A stretch of DNA of 64,000 nucleotides from JAEUIT01 sp044220875 (GTDB lineage Bacteria; Planctomycetota; Phycisphaerae; Phycisphaerales; SM1A02): positions 1-64,000 of the forward strand of contig JBGAQH010000005.1 of NCBI GenBank assembly GCA_044220875.1, given 5' to 3'. The position numbers and the translations under genes are program-made. The number at the start of each line of letters is the position of its first letter. Position 1 is the stretch's first letter. Below, piece after piece: positions 8,548 to 18,284 of the stretch. The notes beneath the pieces are model-generated. The model made no database searches. It was not told where the DNA came from and worked only from the letters and a program-made list of their open reading frames with translations.

Positions 8548-10011
8548 GTGACGTGGCGTCTGGTGGTTGAGATTCTCTTCGTCGGCCAGATCCTGCTGGC
8601 CTTTCTGACTGCGCTGCAGGTCCTCACCGATCGACGCGTTCGGACCTCCTCGGCAACGTCGTGGATCTTGCTCATCGCCGTCCTCCCGCTGGTCGGCTGC
8701 TGCCTCTACTGGCTGGCGGGAAAGCCGTGGCTGCAAAGGCATCGGCGCGAACTCCTTGCGCGGCAGGGAGAGCGACTCGGCCACCGTATGGAGACGGCCA
8801 AGGCCCTCCGTGTGAAGAGCGTTCGGCTCGCTCTCGATCGCATGCCCTCCGGCACCCGCGGACTGGCGGCGCTGGCCTGCCAGATCTCCGGCCTCCCGCC
8901 GATCGGCGGCAACGATGTCGAGTACCTCGCCGACGCCGACGATCTCTTCGCCCGCATCGCCGGGGACATCGATGCGGCGAAATCGCACGTGCATGTCCTC
9001 TTCTACATCGCCCTCGCCGACCGCTCGTCGATGCCCGTGCTCGAGGCGATGAAGCGGGCCGCCCGGCGCGGGGTGCGCGTGCGCTTCCTCGTCGACTCGA
9101 TCGGCTCGCGCCCCTTTCTGCGGAGTCAGTCCTACCGCGATCTTCTCGACGCCGGCGTACAGGTCGTCGAGGCCCTTCCCGCCGGACTTGTCCGGGCCCT
9201 CTTCCAGCGGGTCGACCTCCGCAACCACCGGAAGCTCGTGGTGATCGACGGCAGCGTCGGCTACATCGGCAGCCACAACCTGGCGGCCTCGGACTTCAAG
9301 GTCAATCGCGCGAATGTCGAGTGGGTGGACGCGACGGCCCGCATCGAGGGGGCGGCGGTGAACGAGATGCAGCGTGTCTTCGTCGAGGATTGGTGGGTCG
9401 AGACGGAGGAGGCGATCGAGGATCTGGTCCATCCGCCGACGGCCGCCGACGGCGGATCGGTGGTGCAGGTGGTCGCCACCGGCCCCACCGGCCCCACCGG
9501 GGACGAGCAGTCGATGCAGCAGGTCATCGCGACCTGCCTCCATCTTGCCCAGAAGGAGATCATTCTCACCACGCCCTACTTCGTGCCGGACGAGCCGACG
9601 ATGGCGTCGATCATCACCGCATCGCGGCGCGGCGTCGCGGTGACGCTCGTCATCCCGGAGCACAACGATTCCTACCTGGTGAAGCTCGCCAGCCAGTCCT
9701 ACTTCGCGCGACTCCTCGACGCCGGCGTGACGCTCCTTGAGTTCAAGGGCGGAATGCTCCACTCGAAGACCATCACCGTCGACGACACCCTGAGCGTCAT
9801 GACCAGCGCCAACCTTGACCGGCGGAGCTTCGAGATCAATTTCGAGGTGAGCCTCATCCTCTACGACGCCGACGCCACGCTCGCCATGAAGGCCATGCAG
9901 GCGAGTTACATCGAACGGACCGAGCGCATCGAGCCCGCTGACTGGGCCAAGCGGTCATGGCTGCAGCGACTCGTCGCGAACGCCGTCGGGATGGCTTCGC
10001 CGGTGCTGTGA
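8548..10011 (+). CDS. cls: Cardiolipin synthase (phospholipase D family)
   Basis: This 487-residue enzyme has two N-terminal membrane helices, a short PLDc_N-like region and two phospholipase D domains. The first HKD motif reads HRKLVVID followed by GSHN. The second reads HSKTITVDD followed by SANLDRRSFEINFE. This is the ClsA-type architecture that condenses two phosphatidylglycerols into cardiolipin at the inner membrane. The GTG at 8548 is preferred because AGGGGG lies 6 bases upstream; an in-frame GTG at 8503 would add 15 residues. The gene is divergent from tRNA-Arg and convergent with the phosphatase-cytochrome gene. All catalytic residues are present. Confidence 0.94.
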   Translation: MTWRLVVEILFVGQILLAFLTALQVLTDRRVRTSSATSWILLIAVLPLVGCCLYWLAGKPWLQRHRRELLARQGERLGHRMETAKALRVKSVRLALDRMPSGTRGLAALACQISGLPPIGGNDVEYLADADDLFARIAGDIDAAKSHVHVLFYIALADRSSMPVLEAMKRAARRGVRVRFLVDSIGSRPFLRSQSYRDLLDAGVQVVEALPAGLVRALFQRVDLRNHRKLVVIDGSVGYIGSHNLAASDFKVNRANVEWVDATARIEGAAVNEMQRVFVEDWWVETEEAIEDLVHPPTAADGGSVVQVVATGPTGPTGDEQSMQQVIATCLHLAQKEIILTTPYFVPDEPTMASIITASRRGVAVTLVIPEHNDSYLVKLASQSYFARLLDAGVTLLEFKGGMLHSKTITVDDTLSVMTSANLDRRSFEINFEVSLILYDADATLAMKAMQASYIERTERIEPADWAKRSWLQRLVANAVGMASPVL

Positions 10012-10026
10012 GTGGGCCGGCACGCC

Positions 10027-10995
10027 TCAGGGCTTCTCGATGTCGCGGTGGGCCTGGTGGCAGGCGGTGCAGTCGTTCTTGACCGCGGTGAAGAGGGGAT
10101 CGAGTTCGGCGCTCGGCGCCCGGCGGGCCAGCGCATCTTCCAAGGCCTGGGCATTTGACGAGGCAGCACGCAACGCCGAGTCGAGCCCGGGCTGATGAGC
10201 CGCCCTCCCCGAGGTACCGTCGGCCGCGAGGCGGAAGAGATCCGCGATCGAGCCCGCATCCGCGGCGGGGACGAGGTCGGGGTGATCCGTCGGGACCGTC
10301 CAGGTCTTCGACTGAACGAGCTTGAGGTGGTCGAAGGCCTCGTCGATCGCGATCATCGACTTGGCGAGCCCCCTCGGCCGGGTCACTTCGGGGAACGCCG
10401 CCGGCGCCCGATCGACCGAACCGCCCGGCATGGAGAGGGCCTCGTCAACGCAGGACCAGAGCCCGGTATAGCTCTTCGCCGTTCCGGCAACGCCCATCGC
10501 CGCGAGGGCCGCGTTCCGGTCCGTGCGGCCAAGCAACACGGCGGCGCCGGCGGCGGCCGCGGCACTGCGGTGCTTGCCATGGTGACAGTGGACATAGACC
10601 GGGCCGGGCAGATCGCGCACGGCCCGAGCGATCTCCGCCAACCGCTCCGGCGTGGCCCCGTTGTAGCCAATGGGCAGGTGGACATACCGGAAGCCGGCGG
10701 CCTTCGCGGTGGCGAGGTCGGGCTCGGCCCCATCGACCGAGACGATGCTCTGGAAGCCGAGGGCCCTGAGCGACTCGAAGCCCTTCTCGCCCTCCGGCTG
10801 TGAGCCGCTCACGATGCCGTCGCCGAAGAGCACCAGGTTGTGCAGGCCGGGGTAATCGGTCGCGGTGATGGAGGTGGGGGGCGGCAACGCACCCATCGAC
10901 ACGGTGCTCGATTCAGCGCGGGGCTCCTTCGGCGCCGGTTGCGGAGAGCAGGACGCGAGGAGAAGCGGAAGGAGAGCGAGGAGGCGCTTCGGCAT
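10027..10995 (-). CDS. Lipoprotein with tyrosine-phosphatase-like domain and C-terminal cytochrome c motif
   Basis: This 322-residue protein starts with a lipoprotein signal peptide whose lipobox LLASC places the lipidated Cys at 16. Residues about 45-195 look like a dual-specificity/tyrosine phosphatase: a DGAEPD segment, then HCHHGKHRS, in which Cys137 and Arg143 form the C-x5-R P-loop. The C-terminal region (about 220-322) is helical and ends with CTACHQAHR. This is a CxxCH haem c motif (C309, C312, H313) positioned as in four-helix cytochrome c'-type domains. Secretion fits haem c attachment, which occurs outside the cytoplasm. A phosphatase fused to a haem domain is unusual, and the substrate is unknown. 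The domain readings rest on motifs; the pairing in one frame is seen directly. Confidence 0.85.
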   Translation of the reverse strand: MPKRLLALLPLLLASCSPQPAPKEPRAESSTVSMGALPPPTSITATDYPGLHNLVLFGDGIVSGSQPEGEKGFESLRALGFQSIVSVDGAEPDLATAKAAGFRYVHLPIGYNGATPERLAEIARAVRDLPGPVYVHCHHGKHRSAAAAAGAAVLLGRTDRNAALAAMGVAGTAKSYTGLWSCVDEALSMPGGSVDRAPAAFPEVTRPRGLAKSMIAIDEAFDHLKLVQSKTWTVPTDHPDLVPAADAGSIADLFRLAADGTSGRAAHQPGLDSALRAASSNAQALEDALARRAPSAELDPLFTAVKNDCTACHQAHRDIEKP

Positions 10996-11205
10996 GCGGT
11001 TGATTCTAACGCGACGCTGACCGGGCGATCAGTGCCGCGTGTCGGAATGCAAGCGACAGCACATGCGCCCAGCGATACGCTGCAGAGCATTGGGAAGCGC
11101 TGCCGATAGCGCTTCCGCGTGCATGCGAGCAACGTCGTGTCGCCTGTGCTCTGTCACTCGTGAAGGCAGAGCGACCGCGACCGCTTTCCGTGTCTCGAGC
11201 GAACC

Positions 11206-12657
11206 ATGGGCACATCGACCATGGACATGGTGGTTCCCAACTTCCTCGCCCTTCTCGGCGGCGCGGCAGCGCTGTGGGCAGCGACCCGGTTCGTGCGGGA
11301 ACACCGAAGGCCACGGCGCCTGTGTCCCGGTCCGCGACTCACGCTTCGCCAGTGGCTTCTTCCGACCTGGCTCATCCATCGGATGCGATGCGGGTATGAC
11401 CTCGGCGGTCATATCGCGGAACCGCGGCCCGGAGAGAGGGCGAAGGCAGGAGCGACGGCCCTCGTCGCCTGTCCCGAATGTGGCCGAGCGGCGCTCCGGC
11501 GGCAGCAACTCCTTCGCTCGGTCGGTGCGTGGCGGCCGTTGGGTATCGCGTGCCTTTGCTGGGCGCTGGCCATCTCCCTGGCGTGGCATCCGCCGATTGC
11601 CGCGACGTCGCTTGTCGCAATGGCGCCCACCGACCTCCTCCTCACCGGCGAGGGGACCTTCGGTTCGACGACGCCGATCGAGATTCGCGACGAACTGCGC
11701 CGGCGGGCGATGGACCATCAGTTCAGCGACGGGCAGATCGAGCGATTCGTCGCTCTCCTCGTCCACGACCTTCGCGACGATGCTCTCGTCGGAAACGCAA
11801 AGGCGGCGATGGAACAATTGGCGATCTTCGGACTCTTCAACGAGCGTCCGCTCTACGAGGCCCTTGCGTCCGGCGACCACCAGCAGCGATCGCTCGTCGC
11901 CGAGTTGCTGCGCGACCTTCCGCGAGTGGGCGATCCTCCCGCGGCGCTCCTTCGGGTGAGCGTCGAGGACCTTCGGGCCGACGACCGCCATCGCAACGCG
12001 GAAGACGCCCGGTCATTCCTCTTCCGCTACCTCGATCAGGCCATCCCGCTTCTGGTCGAGGCGCTCGACAGCGACGACGGCCAGCAGCGCACCGCGGCGG
12101 TGGACCTGCTGCGGGCGGCGCGCGTGACACCTGCCGTGCGGGACCGCCTCGTACGGGGTGCTGTTGGCGACCTGAGCCTTGCACACGATCGATCGGCCGC
12201 GTCGAGTGCCTTCTCTTACCTCGTGCGCAATGCCGATATCGCCGAGCCGCTCCTGGGCGAATCCATGGTTTCGGGTGACCGGCAGGCCCGGCTACTTGCC
12301 GCGGCGATCGCCGGCTGCACCGCTCGAACGGCCCTTATGCAGCAGGCCCTTCCGATTCTGATATCGCATTGCTCGGACAACCACATCGCCAACGACGGCA
12401 TCATGGCGGCGCGGGCCATTGCAGGGTTTGGAACGCCGGTCGTTCCCTTGCTCCAGCCCTGGCGCGATCGAGAGGGCGGACGGGGCGGCGACGAGCAGTG
12501 CCGCCAAACACTGGAGTACATCGTTGCCCGGCTTACCACGACGCGGTCGGTTCGTTCGCTCCAAGTGACCTTTCCGCTGGCGAGGCTGACCGTGTCGGGC
12601 CGCGAGTTCATGGAGATCGATCCGCAGGACCTTTCGATGCCCCGATTCCCGCGCTAG
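11206..12657 (+). CDS. Membrane protein with zinc-ribbon and HEAT-like repeats, unknown function
   Basis: This 483-residue protein starts with a hydrophobic helix (about 9-26), then a cytoplasmic segment containing CGYDL (about 62-66) and CPECG (about 90-94). These form a likely zinc ribbon of a type I associate with planctomycete membrane proteins. A second helix follows (about 107-135). The rest is alpha-helical with repeating A/L-rich units (for example PLLVEALDSDDGQQRTAAVDLLRAAR) resembling HEAT/PBS repeats. The predicted topology puts the repeats outside the cytoplasm. In-frame start alternatives exist at 11221 and nearby. Upstream bases 10996-11205 show no gene. No function can be assigned. 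Confidence 0.78.
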   Translation: MGTSTMDMVVPNFLALLGGAAALWAATRFVREHRRPRRLCPGPRLTLRQWLLPTWLIHRMRCGYDLGGHIAEPRPGERAKAGATALVACPECGRAALRRQQLLRSVGAWRPLGIACLCWALAISLAWHPPIAATSLVAMAPTDLLLTGEGTFGSTTPIEIRDELRRRAMDHQFSDGQIERFVALLVHDLRDDALVGNAKAAMEQLAIFGLFNERPLYEALASGDHQQRSLVAELLRDLPRVGDPPAALLRVSVEDLRADDRHRNAEDARSFLFRYLDQAIPLLVEALDSDDGQQRTAAVDLLRAARVTPAVRDRLVRGAVGDLSLAHDRSAASSAFSYLVRNADIAEPLLGESMVSGDRQARLLAAAIAGCTARTALMQQALPILISHCSDNHIANDGIMAARAIAGFGTPVVPLLQPWRDREGGRGGDEQCRQTLEYIVARLTTTRSVRSLQVTFPLARLTVSGREFMEIDPQDLSMPRFPR

Positions 12658-12828
12658 CGGTCGACCCATCAGGAGAACTCCTGTTTGCTCCGGGATATGG
12701 GGCCATCCAATACGGGTGTCGAGGCTTCCTCCGAGCGGCACGACCCTTTATCCTGCAGGAAGAGAGTGGCCACCGCCCGGATCGTTCGGTCGGCGGTCGT
12801 AGGTTTCCAGTAAGGAGAGAAAGACATC

Positions 12829-14862
12829 ATGCGTGCACATTTCCTGTTCGGGTGCGTTGTGGCTGCCATGGGCGCCGCGACGTCGGCCTTTGGCCAGTGC
12901 GGGGCGGGCGGCGACTGTTTCCAGACGCACGGACCGGGTTGCAATGACGGCGACTGCTGCAACGCAGTCTGCGCCGTCGATTCGTTCTGCTGCAACAACT
13001 CCTGGGACTCGGTCTGCGTTGGCGAGGCCAACAACTTCTGCGTCTCGAACGTCGTGTCCGGACCCTTCACCAATCCGGTGAATCACAACCAGTATTACGT
13101 TCTCGACAACGCCACCTGGCAGAAGTCGCAGGACAAGGCCGCCTCGCTTGGTGGCCACCTCGTCACCATTTCCAATGCCGCCGAGAACGCGTGGGTCCTT
13201 GCGACGGCGACCGCGAACGGGAGCCCGAACACCTATTTCATCGGGATCAATGACCTTACCACCGAGGGGACGTGGGTCTGGGTGAACGGCGAGGCCGTGA
13301 ACTACACGAACTGGGCCGCCGGCGAGCCAAACAACTCCGGCAACGAGGACGTCGGTACGGTGCTCGACGCAACGGGCGTCTGGAACGACGTGAAGACCTC
13401 CACGACGCGGTTTGCCGTGGCTGAGGTCGAGGTCTATTTCTGCGGCGATCCCGATGCGGGCAGCTGCACCGCCGCCCACAGCAGCCCGAACTGCGCCGAT
13501 GCGGACTGCTGCAACCTCGTCTGCTCGATCGATCCCTTCTGCTGCAACAACCAATGGGACAGCCTCTGCGCCGGTGAAGGCGCCTGGTGCTCCCCGACCG
13601 TGGTCGCCGGTCCGTTCGTCGATCCGCTGACCGGCCGCGAGCACGCTCGCCTCAGCAAGTCGTTCGCCTCGTCGGCCCGCGCCTTCGCGGTGGCGAATGG
13701 AGGCGATCTGGTGTCCATCCACTCGGGCTTCGAGAATGAGTGGCTCCGCGACAACGTTGCGAGCAACGTCCCCACGCTCGCCAACAGCCCGATGATCATC
13801 GGCATCAATGACGTCGCCGCGGAAGGCACGTTCGTGTGGAGCGATGGTTCGCCGGTCAACTTCGTGAACTGGTTCCCCGGCGAGCCGAACAACTCCGGCG
13901 GCAACGAGGACGCAGCCGTGCTTGATTCGGGGGCCGGCCGCTGGAACGACGTTCCGGTGACCTCGGCCACGGGTGCGATCACCGAATCCGGCTTCGGCAT
14001 CTGCGGGGGTTCGGGCTCGTGCTACACGACGCACGGTCCGGGCTGCAACGACGTCTCGTGCTGCAACGTCGTGTGCGTGTTTGACCCCTTCTGCTGCAAT
14101 TCCAACTGGGACAGCTTCTGCGTGAACGAGGCGAACAACTTCTGCGAGCCGCCCGTCATCCACGGACCGGTCGTGAACCCCGCGACCAAGCACCGCTACT
14201 ACGTGCTCGACACGGGCGAATGGTCTCAGGCCGAGCGGGCTGCGATCGCGTTGGGCGGCCACCTGGCCGTTCCGAACACCCCCGCGGAGAACACCTGGAT
14301 CAAGCTCAACATGCGGAATGGATTCGCCGGCGTGACCGACGCGTTCATCGGCGTGAGCGATCAGGCCATCGAGGGCACCTTCGTGGCTATCACGCATGAG
14401 GCGATCGCCGCATCGTGGGCGCCTGGCGAGCCGAACAACAGCGGCAACGGCGAGGACTTCACCACCATGCTGGCCGACGGCAACTGGAACGACCTCGATC
14501 GTTACATCGCCCAGATGGCCATCATCGAAGTTCCCTGCATCGGTGACCTCGACGCCTCCGGCACCGTGGACGCTTCCGATCTCGCGGTGGTCCTCGGCGC
14601 GTGGGGCGGTACGGTCGGCGCGGCCGACCTCAACCACGACGGCCGCATCGACGCCGCTGACCTCGCGGTCCTCCTCGGATCGTGGGGCCCGTGTGCCGTC
14701 AGCAACGCCTGCTTCCAGCACGGCGCGGGCAGCGATCAGCCGGCGTGCACGGCCTGCGTCTGCAATCTCGATCCGTTCTGCTGCAACAACCAGTGGGACG
14801 CGCTCTGCGTCAGCGAGGCCGGCGGCGTTTGCAACAACGCCTGCCAGTGCACTGGCGGCTAA
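12829..14862 (+). CDS. Secreted protein with three C-type-lectin-like domains, Cys-rich modules and dockerin-like repeats
   Basis: This 677-residue protein has a signal peptide (about 1-22). Three C-type-lectin-like domains (about 77-203, 259-390, 445-568) each contain GEPNNSG and a W-N-D motif, typical of calcium/carbohydrate sites. Four Cys-rich modules with a DPFCCNNxWDxxC pattern (about 24-71, 205-254, 392-439, 622-674) flank them. Residues 571-622 are two dockerin-type calcium loops, each ending in LLG/VLGxWG, the planctomycete form. The Cys modules and lectin domains alternate, suggesting tandem duplication. It is probably a surface or extracellular sugar-binding or adhesive protein. 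An AAGGAGAG sequence precedes the ATG. The third lectin domain has lost part of the sugar-site sequence (AIAASWAPGEPNN). Confidence 0.9.
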   Translation: MRAHFLFGCVVAAMGAATSAFGQCGAGGDCFQTHGPGCNDGDCCNAVCAVDSFCCNNSWDSVCVGEANNFCVSNVVSGPFTNPVNHNQYYVLDNATWQKSQDKAASLGGHLVTISNAAENAWVLATATANGSPNTYFIGINDLTTEGTWVWVNGEAVNYTNWAAGEPNNSGNEDVGTVLDATGVWNDVKTSTTRFAVAEVEVYFCGDPDAGSCTAAHSSPNCADADCCNLVCSIDPFCCNNQWDSLCAGEGAWCSPTVVAGPFVDPLTGREHARLSKSFASSARAFAVANGGDLVSIHSGFENEWLRDNVASNVPTLANSPMIIGINDVAAEGTFVWSDGSPVNFVNWFPGEPNNSGGNEDAAVLDSGAGRWNDVPVTSATGAITESGFGICGGSGSCYTTHGPGCNDVSCCNVVCVFDPFCCNSNWDSFCVNEANNFCEPPVIHGPVVNPATKHRYYVLDTGEWSQAERAAIALGGHLAVPNTPAENTWIKLNMRNGFAGVTDAFIGVSDQAIEGTFVAITHEAIAASWAPGEPNNSGNGEDFTTMLADGNWNDLDRYIAQMAIIEVPCIGDLDASGTVDASDLAVVLGAWGGTVGAADLNHDGRIDAADLAVLLGSWGPCAVSNACFQHGAGSDQPACTACVCNLDPFCCNNQWDALCVSEAGGVCNNACQCTGG

Positions 14863-14917
14863 GGAATGCAATCTCGCACGCTTCCTCGGAAGCGTGACAG
14901 AACGCACGACATGATTC

Positions 14918-14948
14918 GCGGGCCGCTCGGTTCATCCGGGCGGCCCGC
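14918..14948. terminator. hairpin terminator between convergent genes
   Basis: A 13-bp stem (GCGGGCCGCTCGG with one G-T pair) closes a TTCAT loop and lies between the lectin-domain gene and the convergent kinase gene. Only a poor T-run follows on the plus strand. Confidence 0.65.
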
Positions 14949-15005
14949 TGTCGTTGGTGGTGCGACGCCGACGGGTCCCCGCGCCCCCGCGTGTTTGAAC
15001 ACCGC

Positions 15006-18000
15006 TCAGCGATCGCTGGGCAGGGTCTCGGGTCGCGCGTAGCGGAGCCGGTCGAGGGAGAATCGCGTCATCGCGCCGGCGCAGCCAACCGCGATCTCGC
15101 GCTCGCCGGGGCGGATGGCCATCGTCGAGAGCACCCCGAGCGGCCCCGCCCGAAGCGTTAGGAGTTCTGCCCGGCCGGGCCAGTCCCAGAACTTCACGTC
15201 AAGCGTCGCCGACGCCGAGACGAGGCGGGTGCCGTGCGACATGAAGGCGAGACTGACCGGCGTCTGGCCATGGCCATCAAGCACCTCGATGACCGAGCCG
15301 TCCTCGGCGGCGACCACGACGAGCCGCCGATCGCGGCCGCCGGTGACGATCTGCGATCCCGAGGGGTGGACCGCGAGCGAGGTGACCGCTTCGTCGTGCA
15401 GTGCCTTTCGCCACATGCGCTGCCCCGATGCGACCTCCCAGCACGCCACCGTCCGATCAACCGACGCCGTGTAGACCCGCGAACCGTCCGGCGCGAAGGC
15501 GATCGCCGTCACCTCCGCAGCGTGGCCGGCTGGCCCACCTCGCATGGCGTGCACAAGTCGCGGCTCCGCATCCTGCTCGAGCGTCCAGAGACGCACGCCG
15601 TAGTCGGCGCCGCCGGTGCAGATGACGGTGCCGTCGGGTGAGAACGCGAACGCGGAGACGCGGCGCGTCATGGTCTTCGCGTCGCCTCCCTCGCTGCCGT
15701 GTCGGATGGTGGCGAGCGTGGTCGTGAGGTCACGATCGCAGAGGACGAGCGAGTCGACGCCAACGGCAAGCGCGATCCGCGAACCGTCCGGCGCGAAGGA
15801 GGCGGCCATGCACCCCTCGCCAGGCACGTCGCGATCCGCGAGCGGCCGCCACGTGTCGGCGTCAAGCAACCGCACCGCGCCGCGTTCATTGCCGATGACG
15901 AGCCGCGTTCCGTCGGGCGAGTAGGCCAGCGCCCGAATCGCGGGTCGCCACGACTCGCCGAACTGGAGCGTGGAGCCGTCGTCATGCCCGAGCGACCAGA
16001 CCCGAGCGGTGCGATCGCTTGACGCAGTCACCGCATGGGCCTGATCCGGCGACAGGGCCACGGACTGCACGATGTCGTCATGACCGGCGAATGCCCTCGT
16101 CACGCGAGCGCTCGCGAGCTCCCACGCGAGCAACCGATGATCATCGCCCGCGGTGAGAAGACTGCGGTTGCCGTCGAAGAACGCGAGGGCCCGCACGGCG
16201 CGCTGGTGGCCCCGCAGTTCGACGACCTCCCGGCCATCGGTGGCCTCGAGCACCATGGTGTGGCCCTCGGCGTCACCGCAGGCGACGCGCGTCCCGTCGT
16301 CGCTCCAGGCGAGGGACTCGATCTGTCGAGCCGCGGCTCCGGGTTCGCCGAGCGTGCGCACACGTTCCCCGGAGCGTGCGTCCCGGAGGTCGACGACCCC
16401 GTCGCGGGCGACCGCCACCATCGCCCCGCGCGGATCAAAGGCCAGGGCCCGCGTGGCCGCGGACACCTCGATCGAGTATCGCACCGTGCCGTCCTCGACG
16501 TTCCAAACGCGGCTTCCATGCTCGCCCGCATACCCAAGGAGCGAACCGTCCGGCGAGAGCGCGACCGCCAGCGAGCCGCCGGCGAGCAGCTCGAAGGGCC
16601 GATCAAGTCGCGAGAGCCGCAGCGGGTCGGCGGTCGCGACGCGATAGACCTCGATCGGACAATGCTGTCGCGCGATGGCGAGCGTCGACCCGTCGCGGCT
16701 CCATGCAAGGGCCAGCACCGGCCGGTCGCCGGCCAGCGGCTCCGCGACCTCGCTGCCATCCCGACGCCAGAGCCGCACCGCGCCTTCCACGTCGCCGCTG
16801 GCGATGCAATCGAGCGTTGGATGCCACGCCACGGTGAAAACCCGGGCGCGATGGCGGTCGTAGATCGTCTCGGCGGTGCGGGCCTGCCGGTCGAGATAAT
16901 TCCATTCCCATCCCCGCAGCGCGGGTGGGGCCTGGTTCAGGAGATCACGCACGCGGCGGAGCGCTCCCGCGTCGAGCGAAGCGCTGGCGGAGGCCATGCT
17001 CGCCACGTAGCTCTGCCGAAGGGCGATGTCCCGGTCGCGTTCGGCGTTCGACTCGGCGCGGCGGCGCTCGACCAACTCCTTCTGGGCCTCGAGCGCGAAG
17101 CGGATGCTCACGGCCGTCGCAGCCGACATCGCGGCCAGGACCACGGCGGTCGCCGCGACCGCGGCCTTGTGGCGGCGGCCGAAGAGCGCGGCGCGGTGGA
17201 CCCAGCCCGTCGGTCGGGCCTCGATCGGCCGATGGTCGCGCAGCCGTCGCAGGTCGTCGGCGAGCGCCGCGACCGACTGGTAGCGGCGCGAGGGATCCTT
17301 CTCGATCGACGCCAGCACGATCGTCTCGAGATCGCGGGGCGTGTCGGGCCGCACCTTGCGGAGCGGCGGCGGCGTCTGGGATCGAATCGTGCGTAGCGCG
17401 GCCTCGAGCGAGAGCTCGTGCACCGCGAAGGGGGGCGAGCCGGCGACGAGCTCGTGGAGGACGATGCCGAGGGAGTAGACGTCGCTCCGCACGTCGGCGG
17501 AGTCGCCGGCGCACTGTTCCGGACTCATGTATGCCAGCGTGCCGATCGGCACGCCGCCGGCGCTGACCGTCGCCCGCGTGTCGTCGGGGCCGAGCATCGT
17601 GGCGATGCCGAAGTCGATGACCTTCACCCGGCCGTCGGCGTCGATGAGGATGTTGGAGGGCTTGAGATCGCGGTGAATCACCCCCTTGAGATGCCCGTGG
17701 TGGACGGCGTCGCAGACGGCCAGAAAGAGGTCGATGAGGCGCTCGCCGCGCATCGCATGCTCGCGCCCGTATGCCGCGATCGAACGGCCGCGCTCGACGT
17801 ACTCCATCGCGATCCAGGCGACGCCGCTCGGGACATCAAGCCCCGCCTCGATCAGGGTGGCGATCCCGGGATGGCGCATGCGGGCGAGGGCCCGGCTTTC
17901 GGACTCGAAGCGACGCCGGGCCGACGGCGTGAACGCGCCGGAGGCGACCTTAAGGGCGACATCGCGCTCGGGCGAGGTTTGCCGAGCGCGATAGACGACG

Positions 18001-18284
18001 CCCATGCCGCCCCGACCCAGTTCCTCGACGATCTCGAAGGCGCCGAGACGACGCCCGATCATCGGGTCGTCGTGGGCATCGAAGGCGATCCTGGCGCCGG
18101 CGATCGCGGGCGTGTCGAGAAATCCCTCCGGCCGTGATGCCGAGCGCAGCAGCGATTCGACGTGGGCCCGAAGCTCGGCGTCGCCCGCGGCGAGCGCGTC
18201 GAGCATGCCCGGACGGTCGGCGGGCGCGGCCTCGAGGAGTTCGGCCAGGATGCGCTGCCCGCGGCGCTCGCGCTCAAGATCCAT
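15006..18284 (-). CDS. Membrane Ser/Thr protein kinase with C-terminal WD40 propeller
   Basis: This 1092-residue protein has a Hanks-type kinase domain at about 83-350: glycine loop GRGGMGVVY, Lys112 in VALK, HRDLKPSN (204-211), DFG (224-226) and SPEQ. One transmembrane helix follows (about 374-394), then a charged coiled segment. A long WD40 region (about 490-1090) of roughly a dozen or more blades lies outside the cytoplasm. The first 60 residues resemble the helical N-terminus common in planctomycete kinases. The ATG at 18284 overlaps the end of the upstream sigma-factor gene by 11 bases, so the two are translationally coupled. The kinase probably senses an external or envelope signal and controls the paired sigma factor. 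Kinase residues are intact, so it should be active. Confidence 0.94.
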   Translation of the reverse strand: MDLERERRGQRILAELLEAAPADRPGMLDALAAGDAELRAHVESLLRSASRPEGFLDTPAIAGARIAFDAHDDPMIGRRLGAFEIVEELGRGGMGVVYRARQTSPERDVALKVASGAFTPSARRRFESESRALARMRHPGIATLIEAGLDVPSGVAWIAMEYVERGRSIAAYGREHAMRGERLIDLFLAVCDAVHHGHLKGVIHRDLKPSNILIDADGRVKVIDFGIATMLGPDDTRATVSAGGVPIGTLAYMSPEQCAGDSADVRSDVYSLGIVLHELVAGSPPFAVHELSLEAALRTIRSQTPPPLRKVRPDTPRDLETIVLASIEKDPSRRYQSVAALADDLRRLRDHRPIEARPTGWVHRAALFGRRHKAAVAATAVVLAAMSAATAVSIRFALEAQKELVERRRAESNAERDRDIALRQSYVASMASASASLDAGALRRVRDLLNQAPPALRGWEWNYLDRQARTAETIYDRHRARVFTVAWHPTLDCIASGDVEGAVRLWRRDGSEVAEPLAGDRPVLALAWSRDGSTLAIARQHCPIEVYRVATADPLRLSRLDRPFELLAGGSLAVALSPDGSLLGYAGEHGSRVWNVEDGTVRYSIEVSAATRALAFDPRGAMVAVARDGVVDLRDARSGERVRTLGEPGAAARQIESLAWSDDGTRVACGDAEGHTMVLEATDGREVVELRGHQRAVRALAFFDGNRSLLTAGDDHRLLAWELASARVTRAFAGHDDIVQSVALSPDQAHAVTASSDRTARVWSLGHDDGSTLQFGESWRPAIRALAYSPDGTRLVIGNERGAVRLLDADTWRPLADRDVPGEGCMAASFAPDGSRIALAVGVDSLVLCDRDLTTTLATIRHGSEGGDAKTMTRRVSAFAFSPDGTVICTGGADYGVRLWTLEQDAEPRLVHAMRGGPAGHAAEVTAIAFAPDGSRVYTASVDRTVACWEVASGQRMWRKALHDEAVTSLAVHPSGSQIVTGGRDRRLVVVAAEDGSVIEVLDGHGQTPVSLAFMSHGTRLVSASATLDVKFWDWPGRAELLTLRAGPLGVLSTMAIRPGEREIAVGCAGAMTRFSLDRLRYARPETLPSDR

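Noticed and set aside
12748..14907. A 719-codon open frame antisense to the lectin-domain gene
   Set aside because: An artefact of GC-rich third positions; the plus-strand gene has signal peptide, Cys modules and lectin motifs.
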